64,000 bases of DNA from Cryptomeria japonica (taxonomy: Eukaryota > Streptophyta > Pinopsida > Cupressales > Cupressaceae), in NCBI RefSeq assembly GCF_030272615.1, contig NC_081406.1:401898939-401962938 (forward strand), in the 5' to 3' direction. This document shows, piece by piece, positions 10,862-22,037 of the stretch (positions are counted from its first letter, which is position 1; each line of letters opens with the position of its first letter). The notes below the pieces were generated by a model. It saw only the letters and a program-made list of their open reading frames with translations, was not told the origin of the DNA and ran no database searches. A program made the position numbers and the translations under genes.

Positions 10862-11995
10862 TGATAAACTTATAAAGCACTGAGAGGGGGGGGGGGGGGG
10901 TGAATCAGTGACAACAAAAACAATAGCACTTGAAACACAGTCTGGTAAAGATACTTGACCAGTTTACTTAATACTATGCATGCAATCCAGAATGATATTA
11001 AAACATCCACAACAAGTAAAACATCTACCATAACACAAGTGTTTATATGTGGAAAAACCAACTGTGAAAAACCACGGTGAGATGGGACTCGCAAGTTAAC
11101 TATCTATAGTAATAGGTAACTGACCAATTAAGGTCTACAAAAGTGCTTTGCTAGGAGTGAATCCTGTTAAAGATCCCAATTCTCTGTTAGGAGCTATACC
11201 CTGTTAAAGGTAGTACCCTATTAGGAGTAACCTCGGTAGAGGATTTCAAACCCAAACTAATGGATCACCTTGTTAAAGGATTTGTACACTAGAGCTTGTT
11301 AGAGCTTACCCAGTTAGGGGATTTGACTATTGTAGTGATTAGAAAACACCAAGTGGTCTGATCTAGAAGTAGCACAACTTGCTTGAATAGATCCTCTTCT
11401 GCTCACTCAAAACTGCATCACTGACATATTCTGCAATGCCTTTAACAACTCAGCACTTCTATCTCGCATCCTAAAAAAAGTTCATCATCATGTCATTATA
11501 TAGATATTAGATTTCATGTCGGATCATGAATCATATCATAATTTCCTAGGTGCAATGTATCTAGACAATCTAACATAGCTCATCACATTTTGATGCCAAA
11601 TCTGTCGATTAGGGATAACTCATCACGACTGGTGATAACTCATCACATAATCAGTGAAACTGGTTGGAACATCAATATCAGTTAAGAGTTAAACTCTTCC
11701 AATTCATAGACCGATTGTACTCCATTTGATTCTTTGAAGATCTTCGCTGAATCTCCAAGTTGGTGTCATGTCATTCCTGCATATACCGATTGTCTACATA
11801 TACTAGTTAGACACCCTCTAAATCGTTTGAAATTAATTATACATATAATACTAGTTTTGCAATACAAAGACTTAGGAGTAATATCGGTTTGTCTTAACTA
11901 AGATGACTAAGACAATGTGAACATATGTGTGTGTATACATGTGCCATCAATGACAACATATGAAGTCATCTATTACAATCATCATCAAGCCAACA
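10862..11995 (-). repeat. 3' LTR of element E
   Basis: 1,134 bp, ending 'aagccaaca' on the plus strand before the polypurine tract. It has a G15 run at 10886-10900 inside a CACTGA/TCAGTG hairpin (10878-10910). At about 11150-11340 there is a series of degenerate 'cctgttaaag / ggagtaacctcggtagagga' repeats. Confidence 0.85.
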
Positions 11996-12206
11996 ATCTC
12001 CCCCTTTAGCATTGATGGAAACACTTAGAAAATTTTACAACTTTACAACTAAGTGTGCTTACAACAATACATACAAAATTTTTCACAACACATATATATT
12101 TCTACTCCCCCTTTGACAATAATGCCAAATTTGAAAAGTAAAATACATATATATTATATCAAAATTTGTATCAAAAAGTTACATATACAAAAATATAAGA
12201 GTCTTT

Positions 12207-15200
12207 TCAAGGAGTGTTCACTGCAATTTGCAAGAAAATGTCACTGAAAGTGATCTTTATCTGAGAAAAATCATTTTCCCATGTTTCCAATAAGGTTTCA
12301 GTGATCTCAATGTTTGTCATAACCTGTGCAGTGAATTATTCCATCGCATCCACTATTATTATCTCTGGAGTATCCAAGACCGCTTCTGCATCTTCATATG
12401 CCTATTGTAAGATGTCCACTTTGGGTCTTAATTGGTTCTTTAGCTCTTTTAAGGATCAGAGTCACTTAGCCTATTCATAATTATAGTTATCTAACCGATT
12501 TTGCAAATCATCAACTGATTTGCCAAAAGCTAAGGCTGAATCCTATAAAGGTATGTAGGTAGTACATATCCTTTCCAGTTCTTGTTTTGTCTCTTCTTAC
12601 CTCTTAATCAAATCAGTGTATAAAAATGAAACATTAGATGTATAGGCTAGTATCCTTCCTCGTGTTTTAATAACAGTCCTCAAAAGATCTTTATTCGGGG
12701 ATAAAGCAATCTTCCCTACATCGATATCTTTCATTATTTGCTCTTCTCTTTCCTTTTTGTAATTTTTCTCAGCTAAAGTCTGAGTAGCTTCTTCAAGGGA
12801 CTATAGTTGGTCAGAAGCATTAGGAACGAACTGGCCAAGCTTGCCAATTTGACAAGTTTCCAATGTCAGTCTATAGTAGAAGGCTAGACAGAATCTCAAT
12901 GATAGTTTGAATTGTTTCTGCTTCCTTCCTCTTCTCTTTCAATCTTTACTTCAGAGCTCTAGATTGCATCACTATTGCAATCTCCATGAGTTTAGATGCA
13001 CTCATAATATCTACATCTATAGGACCTTTGATGCCTATTAAGTCATCCTCATGATCAATTTGTTGGTTAACCATTTCTTTTTCCTTTTCAGCTAGTATCT
13101 TTTCCTCCGTTTTCTCTTTCTCTTCCTCCTTTTCTTTTCAGTTTCCTTTACTTCAACCTCTTTCTTAGGTTCCTCTTTCTCTATTTATGCCTTTGTTTGT
13201 TTCTCCTTTGTTTTTGTTGTAACTGGTGATAGTTGATTTTCCACTTGGTGTTCTTTTTCTGGTGGAGGTTGAATATCCACACTAGGTTGAATTACTGGTG
13301 CTTCAACTTCTTTCTATGTAACAGTAATGACCGGTTGTCGTAATGGTTGCATAATTGGTTCAATGATATTTCCAAATAAATCAATGGTGTCCTAAATATC
13401 ATCTACAAATATAACTGGTAGAGAGTCATCCTTATACTTAATAGGATAGACAATATCTAGCGCAATAATTTCCTCTTCATCTAACTCTGGTTGTGCTCCA
13501 GTCTCTGTTTGATCAGTTTTATGAGAATTTATATACTCATGCATCCTTTGAATATTTCTATCTATCTGATGAGTTTCAACTTCAATAGATTGCACCTTTC
13601 CATTCTTTAATATCAATGTTCTTGCCTTAGAATGAAAGTGTCCTTTGAGTTTATCAAGCAATGCAAATAATTCATCTCTAGCCAATTCAGGAAAATACTG
13701 AATGAAAATACTATGAATTATTTCTTGATCTTGTTCAACATCCACCTTCCACTTATTTGCAAGAATAGAATACAAAGAATCAAAAATATCATTTTTAAGA
13801 TCTTGAGGCAATCGATTGTATTGACATAAGTAGTTGATTACCTTTTGAACAATTTGTTTCTTCTGATTATCATCAAATGAATTAAAACATTCTTTCACAT
13901 TATCAGACCGATTCCTCTCTAATTTTTTTACAGTTATCTCAAAATCAGTCATAGGTTTGTAAGATAAAGCATTAATAGGAGTACCCTGCTGTGAAGTGTC
14001 TCCTACTGGTTTGGCTTTCTTACCAGTTGCTTTCATTTTCTTTGGTTCCTCTTCAGTGTCGGTATCATCAGATTCTTCTTGAAGAATAAGTTGCCTACCT
14101 CTCTTCTTCCTTGCAGTCTACTTCTTAGCATATACTTTGGGTGGAGGTTCCTTTTTGACTTGAACACTTCTTGTCACCCTTGTACCGGTGGTCGCTCGAG
14201 GTGCTTTCTCAACTTTCTTCTTCTTCTTCTCCTTGGCAGGACTGGGTTCAACAAGTTCATTTATTTCCTCGTATGTTCCCAGTATTTTATTCTTCTTATC
14301 CTTGGGAGATGACAAAAGGTTGTTGGCATATCCAATTATAAGTCATAATTGACTTCATAACTTATTTCATCCATTTCATGTTCCCTAGGTTCTATGGCCT
14401 CCATAAGACAAAAGTCTGTGGTGACTATGAAACAGATGTCTTTTGCAAAGTTTTTCACCACATCTTTAGGTAGCCTCACCCTCATGCTCATCTTCTTTTG
14501 GAATTCATTAAAATGTCTATTCATTGCAGCATAGAATGTTTTCTTTATAGCCTTAATGTTGTTCTTGAATTGAGCAGTTACCGGTAGGTCCTTTGACCAT
14601 TAAATGTCACCAATTCCCAGTAGGAAATTATGAAAATAAAAGAACAGACCAATCAATAATTGACCAAATTTGAAATTTTGACTATTGTCTTTCTTAATTG
14701 ATTGTAGGTTCAACATCAATTGACTCCTTATATCCTCGCATAAGTCATAATCTGCATTCACAACAATCATTCTATAAGTTGCATGCACAGTTGCATGCAA
14801 CACTGTTCATTTTGCTGGAATAAAATATCATGTTACCAATAACCATAATTTCAATTATAATTGTTGGGTCTTTAATTTTATTGACTGATAACGCATGACT
14901 ATCAGAGGTAGTCTAAGTTAGCGTAACCACATTCTCTTTTGAAATTTTCCTCAGCTTAGGAACTTCACCGATTTGCCAGAAACTAGTTACTGCATGGATT
15001 GCTTCCTTTGTGATTGTGGGTGACCTTTCAAGATACATATTTTCACCATGCACATGATTAAGAATTATCTTAACATGTTCTTCTTCAAAATATTCAATAA
15101 AATACGCTGCATTATGAAAACCCTTTTCATAAACCCTAATGTACTCGGGTTTGACTTTGCCACTTTTATCACACAAGGATTTCAGTTGAGAGTAAATTGA

Positions 15201-15377
15201 TAAATACCCTAAATATTCAATTTTATAGTCAATGTAATTGGATAAATCACCTTTTATCATAGCACCATCAGGAACTTGAGACAAAGCATTATATAACACT
15301 ATTTTGTCTATTTCCATAGACTCCATAGGTTTAGCAGTGATCATAAGTCTCTCTACCTGCTTAGACAACGATTCCAT
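12207..15377 (-). pseudogene. Element E ORF2: large protein of unknown function
   Basis: I do not recognise this protein. The ATG at 15377 leads through ALSQVPDGAMI and HVHGENMYL (about residues 40-140). A domain at 14803-14336 follows, with KFGQLLIGLF and AKDICFIVTT. Next comes a Lys-rich segment (14315-14118; KEKKKKKVEKAP), a helical segment (14036-13392) and a Glu/Lys-rich low-complexity stretch. The C-terminus ends in TGA at 12207. At least two frameshifts and several stops are present. Block for block it corresponds to ORF2 of B2, and the total span is nearly the same (3.17 against 3.22 kb), although most residues differ. No RT, integrase, protease or RNase H motif is visible. Confidence 0.7.
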
Positions 15378-15872
15378 TCTGGATAAACTCGATTTGAGAG
15401 AGATTAACAAAAGAATACCTTAATTTCTCTGTGCGGGCAAGGTTTCCAATTGATCTCTCAAATGTACACCCGTTTCGTCTTCACTAATCTTCAAATTCGC
15501 TTGAATCTTTCAATCCGCAAGATGGATCCATCTACAATCAGCTAGCAATTCTCTTTTTTCCTTTGTAGGTGCTCAAGAACTCTCTTTCAAATGCAATTAG
15601 GGTAAAAATAACATAGTAAAACTTGCTTTTATAAACTTTACCCACTACATTAATTGCTCAACCGAAGGGTAGAAAACCCTATTATACTGCTTAACAAAAC
15701 TTCCCAATACTAACAGGTATATAACCGGTTGACAATTTTTGAGAAATCGATAGACAAAGATATCAAGAATTCTCAAAAAATAACTCAAAATGAAAAAATA
15801 TCTTACCACACATTCTTCAAGGGGTCCAAAAGTAGATTTACCTCTATTCTCCCCTTAGGCCTGTTGAAAGGC

Positions 15873-17170
15873 TTAGTTTTCCAGTGTAGGATTCTCCACT
15901 TTGGGTGAAGGGATAGATTCTTCTGCAGGCTTGTCCTCACTCTTCTTTTTCAAGATTTTGTTCATCTTCTCTCTAGTTTCCTCAACATTGACCTCCTTCT
16001 TACCTTTTTGATCTTCAGAGTCATGGTTAACTGATTTATTCTTCCTGGTTCTACAAAACTTTTCCATGTGTCCCAGTTTGTGACAATAATAGAAATCATT
16101 CCAGATGATCTCCAAGGTCCTGCATTACCTCTTCCAGTTCTTCTTCTGTAGTTCACACCCACATGACCATAACTATTACAAATGGTGCAAATAACATTAG
16201 TTACATTTTCCATTTCAAATGGACTAAATCGGTTGACATAGGGTTTCTGCTAGTTCATGTTTCCCCAGTTGTCATAGGTTCTCCTCCAATCACCATTAGG
16301 TATTGGATTCATGTGAGGTGTCAGATTATTTTCTCCATATCTGCATTCAACTAATCTATGTCCATACATGTTGAATGTAAAACAGTGACCTTCAAATCTC
16401 CTAGATACATACCTAGCATTCACATTATAGCCTGTATTCTCATTAGGTCTTCTTCTACACATATTTGCAGTATGTCTAGGTTTATGATAGACAAAGAAAA
16501 CAGGTTTAAAAACTATCTTACCAGTAGGCTTGTTAGCCTTAGGAGAAGTTTTACCTTTGTGTATGTTGCTCTTTGTACCAAAAGATTTTCCTTTATCAGA
16601 TGTATTAAAACCTAGTCCAGATGTGTCACCTTTCATCCTTTGAGATTGGATATGCTCATCTAGGATAGATGAACTCTTATTGAACTTTTCCAGCTTTTCA
16701 TTAGCCCTAGTGAGCTCTCTAGTAAGATCTTCATTGTGTTTTGTTAGAGTCTCTCTTAGAGATGTTTTCATTTCAAGATCTAGCTGCAAAACCCCCCTCT
16801 CTTCTTTTTCTTCATGCCAATGCTCATGCAAAGTTATATTCTCTTGTTTGATCTTAGCAATCTCATGATCTCTCTCTTTGATTAGGTCTTCAGCTGCCCT
16901 TCTTGCTTCAAGCTCTTGGCTCATGCAGATAGTTAGGGCTTCTAACTCTCTTCTCATATTTAGCTTTTTATCGTTCAGTTTTTTAACTTCTTCAACCAAT
17001 GCATCAATGTTAACCTCAGCCAAAGAACTATTATCAGATATCTCCAATAGTTGTTCAGTCAACTCTCTCTTTTTGACTTGTGAAGCTTTAAATTTGACCC
17101 TTAGGGTTTCAATCTCTTCCTTGATAGCATCAACCACTCTAGCCACCTCTAAATAACTCATATCCCCCAT
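15873..17170 (-). pseudogene. Element E ORF1: gag-like coiled coil with four zinc knuckles
   Basis: Starts at ATG 17170, about 50 bases inside the primer site. Residues 1-190 are strongly predicted coiled coil by eye (heptads rich in E, K, L; for example EEIETLRVKFKAS, RELEALTICMSQELEARRAAEDL, cited separately). Four CCHC-like knuckles follow: a degenerate one ending HTANMC, CFTFNMYGHRLVEC, CTICNSYGHVGVNY and FYYCHKLGHMEKFC. Each has lost at least one Cys. There is an in-frame TAG at 16250-16252 and one frameshift near 16120. By analogy with gag, the coiled coil would multimerise and the knuckles bind RNA; that role is inferred. Confidence 0.75.
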
Positions 17171-17218
17171 GGTGGCTTTAGGGTTTCCTTCCAAGAGATT
17201 AAGCGTTAAGGAAGTTTG

Positions 17219-17232
17219 GCTCTGATACCAAT
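17219..17232 (-). other. Primer binding site of element E
   Basis: The complement reads ATTGGTATCAGAGC, identical to the site in A and B2 and fitting initiator Met tRNA. Confidence 0.88.
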
Positions 17233-18011
17233 TGATAAACTTATAAAGCACTCAGAGGGGGGGTGGGGTGAATTAGTGACAGCAAAAACAATGCCACTTG
17301 AAATAGAGTCTGATAAAGATACTTGAAAAGTTTACTTAATACTATGCATGCAATCCAAAATGATATTAAATCATCCACAACAAGTAAAAAATCCACCATA
17401 ACATAAGTGTTTATATGTAAAAAACCCAACTGGGAAAAACCACGGTGATATGGGACTCACAAGTTAACTATCTGCAGTAATAGGTAACTAACTGATTAAG
17501 GTCTACAAAAGTGCTCTACTAGGAGCAAATCCTGTTAAAGATCCCAACGCTCTATTAGGAGATATACCCTCCTAAAGGTAGTACCCTATTAGGAGTAACC
17601 TCAGTAGAGGATATCAAACCCAATCTAATGAATCACCTTGTTAAAGGATTTGTACATTGAAGCTTGTTAGAGATTACCCAATTAGGGGATTTTACTATTG
17701 TAGTGATTACAAAACAACAAGTGGTGTGATGTAGAAGTAGCACAACTTGCTTGAATAGATCCTCTTTTGCTCACTCAAAACTTCATCATCGACATATTCT
17801 GCAACACCTTCAACAACTCAACACTTCTATCTTGCATCCTAAAAAAAGTTCATCATAATGTCATTATATAGACATTAGATTTCATGTCGGCTCAAGAATC
17901 ATATCACAATTTCCTAGGTGCAGTGTATCTAGACAATCAAACATAACTCATCACAGATTGCTGCCAAATCTGTCGGTTAGGGATAACTCATCACACAATC
18001 AGTGAAACCAA
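17233..18011 (-). repeat. 5' LTR of element E, truncated
   Basis: Starts 'tgataaacttataaagcac', as the left LTR does at 10862, and aligns with it to about 18011 ('cacacaatcagtgaaacc'). Roughly the last 350 bp of the LTR are missing. Confidence 0.8.
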
Positions 18012-18221
18012 TTGATAATAAAATCCACCATAACATAAGTGTTTATATGTAAAAAACCCAACTGGGAAAAACCACGGTGATATGGGACTCACAAGTTAAC
18101 TATCTGCAGTAATAGGTAACTGACTGATTAAGGTCTACAAAAGTGCTCTACTAGGAGCAAATCCTGTTAAAGATCCCAAAGCTCTATTAGGAGATATACC
18201 CTGCTAAAGGTAGTACCCAAA
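18012..18221 (-). repeat. Duplicated piece of the E LTR
   Basis: About 205 bp nearly identical to 17388-17593 (from 'aaaatccaccataacataag' to 'aaaggtagtaccc'). The two copies differ at only a few bases, so this duplication is much younger than the divergence between the two E LTRs. The junction at 18222 leads into element F. Confidence 0.75.
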
Positions 18222-19244
18222 TTGGAGTTGTCTTCTTATTCTTCTTATTCTCTTAAACATACTCAAAAATACATTTATGAAGATAAAATAGAATAGAGTG
18301 ACATAATTCTGATTACTACACTATTCATTCATTAAGTCAAACAAAAGTAAAACATTTGACCAAAAGATATCATTTCTTATATTACTTCTAATAAGCATAA
18401 TATAATAGCAAAAATGATTAAATATGGATATTATAAGAATGTTGCCAGACATATTAGTTCACAGATCATTAAAATTTTAAACCATAAAGTATGATTAAAA
18501 GTATAAGGATGAACCACTCATCATCTTCATACAAAGTTTGCCTCAATCTCATCTAGGTTCTCACTCGTTTTCGATTCATCTCCTGATATCCTTGAAACAT
18601 TGAATGCAACTTCTCTTCAATAAGACTTTATATCTTCCATCTCACCAATCTCATAGGTAGAAAATGTACCAATAAGTTGGTCAATTATGTAGTTGTTCAA
18701 GTCATGATATTCTTCAATTTCATACTTCTTTAGTTTATAGGGTTCTGTCAATGTAAACACAATCTTTCTAATGACATCAATTTCTTCAAGCACTCTACCA
18801 ACAACCTAGATAGATTTTGTTGTATCATTCACTCTATGTATGTAGCTTCTACTTCAAGTTTAAGAGTATTGCATGCTGAGTCTTTGGATCACCTTCATAT
18901 GCATATCACAGCTTGTTCTAGATTCCCGTAGCTTATTTCATTCCTTTGACATTGCCAAATACTTCATCACTGAGATAGCTGATAATAATTGTTCTAGCCT
19001 TTGCATTTGTATCTTGATCCTTTCATCCAAACTTTATGGTCAATTAGGAGGTCGATGATAACTAATCTGGTAATCTCCTAGACTCCATTCTACAATGCTT
19101 CCAAATAAGATTCTATTCTTTCATTCCAATAGTTTTAATTTTTTTCATCAAACACCAAAGATTTAGCATGAAGGTCTTGCACCAATTCTAGATCTACCTC
19201 AAGAAGTTAAGTTTTCCATTGAGGAACCTTATTTTGATACCAAT
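18222..19244 (-). pseudogene. gag: Element F: copia gag remnant and primer site
   Basis: Reading leftward from the primer site (19235-19244, TTGGTATCA on the minus strand), the sequence is a much-mutated copia gag. Minus-strand pieces resemble the WNERIESYLEAL region and, near 18660-18740, the 'IEEYHDLNNYIIDQLIGTF' text followed by a YEI/MEDI segment of UBN2 gag. Frames are broken every 20-60 codons. The rest of the element is absent; E lies next to it on the left. Confidence 0.6.
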
Positions 19245-20274
19245 TGTTGAACACCCAACAAGACTAAGATGGGGGTGAAAGAACCCAAAACTTCAAAAAT
19301 AATAATTAATTAACTTAATCAATATCAACACGTTAACCATGAACACATAAAACTAAAACACATAAACACATGAACACCAGATTTATGTGGAAAACCCAAA
19401 TAGGGAAAAACAATGATGAGAATGTAACTCACAATATGAATAACAATGTTTACAACTTTTTAGGCTTGTAGCCAAGGAGAGCCAACACCTGAAGTACTTG
19501 GAGAACTAAGGTGCACTACCTTAGGCAAGATACAAAAGGACTTGTATAGATAAAGATCACTTCTTTAGGACAAGATACAAACTACTTTTGTAGGACTCAC
19601 TATCAATCAACAACAAATGAAATAGTTGAACTAAAAATGAGAAGGATTCTCTTGATCATGAAATTTTCCATGAACAATAATCAAGAAACCAGTAACATGG
19701 GAAACATCTATGATAATCTCTATTGTCACAACATTCTGTCTGGTAGAATATATTTGCTTAAAATCTCTTCCCAAACTAACTTTTGCATCACCACAAACTC
19801 AAATTTTATTGAAATTCATTCACATACACTTCTTACAAAATTTAATTCTCATCCAGACTCAATTCATCCTTACTCACATCTTATATATGAGACATAACTT
19901 GAAATCCTAATCAAGGTTTGGCCAAAATAGAATAAGCAATATTACATAAGATAAGCCACCTGAACCAAAAATACTTAGATTGGTCCACTCTAAGAGAAAG
20001 AGGGAAACAAAACATATCATAATACATCATCCCATGAACAATCTAACAATCCTTACATTCTATCATACATCCCAAAAGACACTACAAAACATACTATGTA
20101 GATATAATCAACCAGTCAGCCATATAATCACTTCTGATGCAAAATACTCCATGCAAATCTCCACAAACCAAAGTGAGACCCACATAATCACCTCAAAACA
20201 CCTTCCAAGACATATCCAAACCAAAATAACATGATTCAATAAACTATAATGCAATTAACAACATATCTGGAGGG
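19245..20274 (-). repeat. Element F 5' LTR, PBS-proximal part
   Basis: The LTR begins 'tgttgaacaccc' right after the primer site. It carries the shared copia block 'gtggaaaacccaaatagggaaaaac' in parts near 19395-19420. At 20274 it is interrupted by the LINE and resumes at 55958. Low GC, no coding signal. Confidence 0.65.
20257..20274. repeat. LINE target-site duplication, left copy
   Basis: aacaacatatctggaggg, repeated exactly at 55940-55957. These repeats bracket the whole LINE with its internal insertions; an 18-bp duplication is typical of LINE integration. Confidence 0.85.
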
Positions 20275-20371
20275 AACAACGTTTGCATGTGGAAATTTGA
20301 AATCGAGAAATGGAGGGAACAACGAGGCTAGATCCTCTAGTTCTGAATCCAGTACAGCTCAAGGACAAGGA

Positions 20372-21013
20372 ATGGATGATGAGGATGGGAGACAGGATGG
20401 GGACCCACGGCTACAGGACCCTCCTCCTGACCACAAACAGTTGAAAGATTCCCAAGAATCGAGCCCTGAGGCGGTGAAAGTTGACTCTGAAAATATCGAG
20501 GGGCAAGTTTCCAAACCCTAGAGTAGTCTTTTTGCAAGGAAAGCTTCTGGAAAACCAACAGGTAAATCATCTTTCCCCTTTGTGAAAGATATATTAGATA
20601 AGAAAATGGGTAAACTTGCTATTGAGATTCCTGATTTAGTTATCGATCATAGCATCTCTTTAATGGCTTTTTCTCTAGTGGGGAAGTTTGTTGGACCTCG
20701 ACCTAATATTGAGGATGTTAGGTCTTTTATTAAGATAAAATGGAGAATGAAAGGTCAGGTTGATGTCTCTACCCTACCTAGAGGCTTTTTTGTATTCTCA
20801 TTCTCTTGTGGGGAAGATATGGAAGTTGCTTTAAGTGGTGGCCCCTAGATGTTTGGTAAATCTTCTTTATCTGTGAGAAAAGGGTCTCCTAACATGGAAC
20901 TCAATGACTTTTTCTTTGAAACTGCTCTGGTTTGGGTAGGGCTACTAGGGTTGCCATTAGAATATTGGGTGGAGGATGTTTTCTCAAGAATCACCAACTC
21001 CTTTGGGGAGCTT
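20372..21013 (+). pseudogene. LINE ORF1, 5' part (DUF4283 domain)
   Basis: ATG at 20372 (MDDEDGRQDG). After an acidic N-terminus, the DUF4283 fold of plant LINE ORF1 proteins appears: LVGKFVGPRPNIEDV, FIKIKWRMKG, RGFFVFSFSCGEDMEVAL, LLGLPLEYW. In-frame TAGs lie at 20519-20521 and 20846-20848; the second replaces the conserved Trp of the GGPW motif. The protein binds element RNA in the family. Element B2 is inserted after codons for SFGEL, and coding resumes at 38880. Confidence 0.85.
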
Positions 21014-21823
21014 TGTTAGGGTTCCCATAGATACTGAGAGCGGGGAGTGAATCAGTAACTAACCGGTAATCAGAATTTCTTAAGTTAAAACATGCTGAAC
21101 ATAAAGTAGCAGTATACCGGTATGCAAGAATTAATGCAATAAATAGAATTAGAAACATCCACATGAAAAGAACACCATAACACAAGATGTTTAACGAGGA
21201 AACCTGGTGTGGGAAAAACCTCGGTGGGATTTGTAACCCACAATATTCACTTACTGGCCAATAAGAGAATATTACTTACAATAGGGGTCTGCACATGCAG
21301 GAAGGTCAACTGCCTAGAGCTCACTACTCAATGAGAAGTCACACTAACTTACAATGAGGATTAAACTAATCCAAAGACTTGTACTGCTTTACAATAGCAT
21401 CTCCAATGCCAGATTTAGTACTAGTTCTAACTTTGTTCTTTACATATACCCTTGACCTATAACTCGCACATTAGGTTTGCCTAATAATTTTCTTTATGCT
21501 CGCTTCCTTACTTTCCTAAATGTCTATGATGATCTCTTTTATATACAAGATTCATTTTACAGTTTGCCAAGTCGGCTTACAATAATAATCAAAATATTAC
21601 ATATCAAAAATCCTGTCGGCCTCTGTGCCGGTATACATCTTTTCTTCTGTGCCAGTGCCGGTGTCGGTGTAGAGTGATCTTTGATGATGTCGGTGCATTG
21701 TCTTGCTTGTGTAATGCTTTGCTGGTATGATGTCTTGCCGGTGCCATAGGATTGCAAGGTTGCCATCAATGACAAAACCGTCAATCACACACAATGTCTT
21801 ATCGGAGTGTCCATATGCCAACA
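21014..21823 (-). repeat. 3' LTR of element B2
   Basis: 810 bp, from 'tgttagggttccc' to 'atatgccaaca' on the plus strand. The end hairpin (21030-21037 with 21052-21059) has one mismatch. The complement of the TATA box is at about 21534-21543. Confidence 0.9.
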
Positions 21824-22037
21824 ATCTCCCCCTTTGGCATTGATGGCAACACTCATGAGAAATTTCAAAAAGTGTCCAAAATGTGTAGACCGAAAAATTT
21901 ACCAAAAATATGAAGGGCTCCCCCTGAGCATATGATTCCTATCTTTGAACTTTCTCATCCTACTACTCGCCCTTTGGCATTAATGACAAAGGTTGTCAAG
22001 ATGTTAGTAGAGTTTGTAGTTATACCGGTCCATATCC
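21824..22037 (-). other. B2 polypurine tract and 3' untranslated region
   Basis: The minus strand reads GCCAAAGGGGGAGAT directly before the 3' LTR. The approximately 200 bases between the ORF2 stop and this tract have no coding signal. Confidence 0.8.

Larger units (their letters stand above)
10862..18221 (-). mobile_element. Element E: non-autonomous two-ORF LTR retrotransposon
   Basis: Minus-strand order: truncated 5' LTR from 17233, primer site 17219-17232, ORF1 17170-15873, ORF2 15377-12207, polypurine tract 11996-12007, 3' LTR 10862-11995. The interior between primer site and polypurine tract is about 5.2 kb and holds no protease, integrase, RT or RNase H, so the element depended on enzymes from elsewhere. 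Its layout matches B2, yet its LTRs (1,134 bp against 810 bp) are a different family. The right LTR breaks at about 18011 and is followed by a partial second copy, so no target duplication can be read. Confidence 0.82.
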
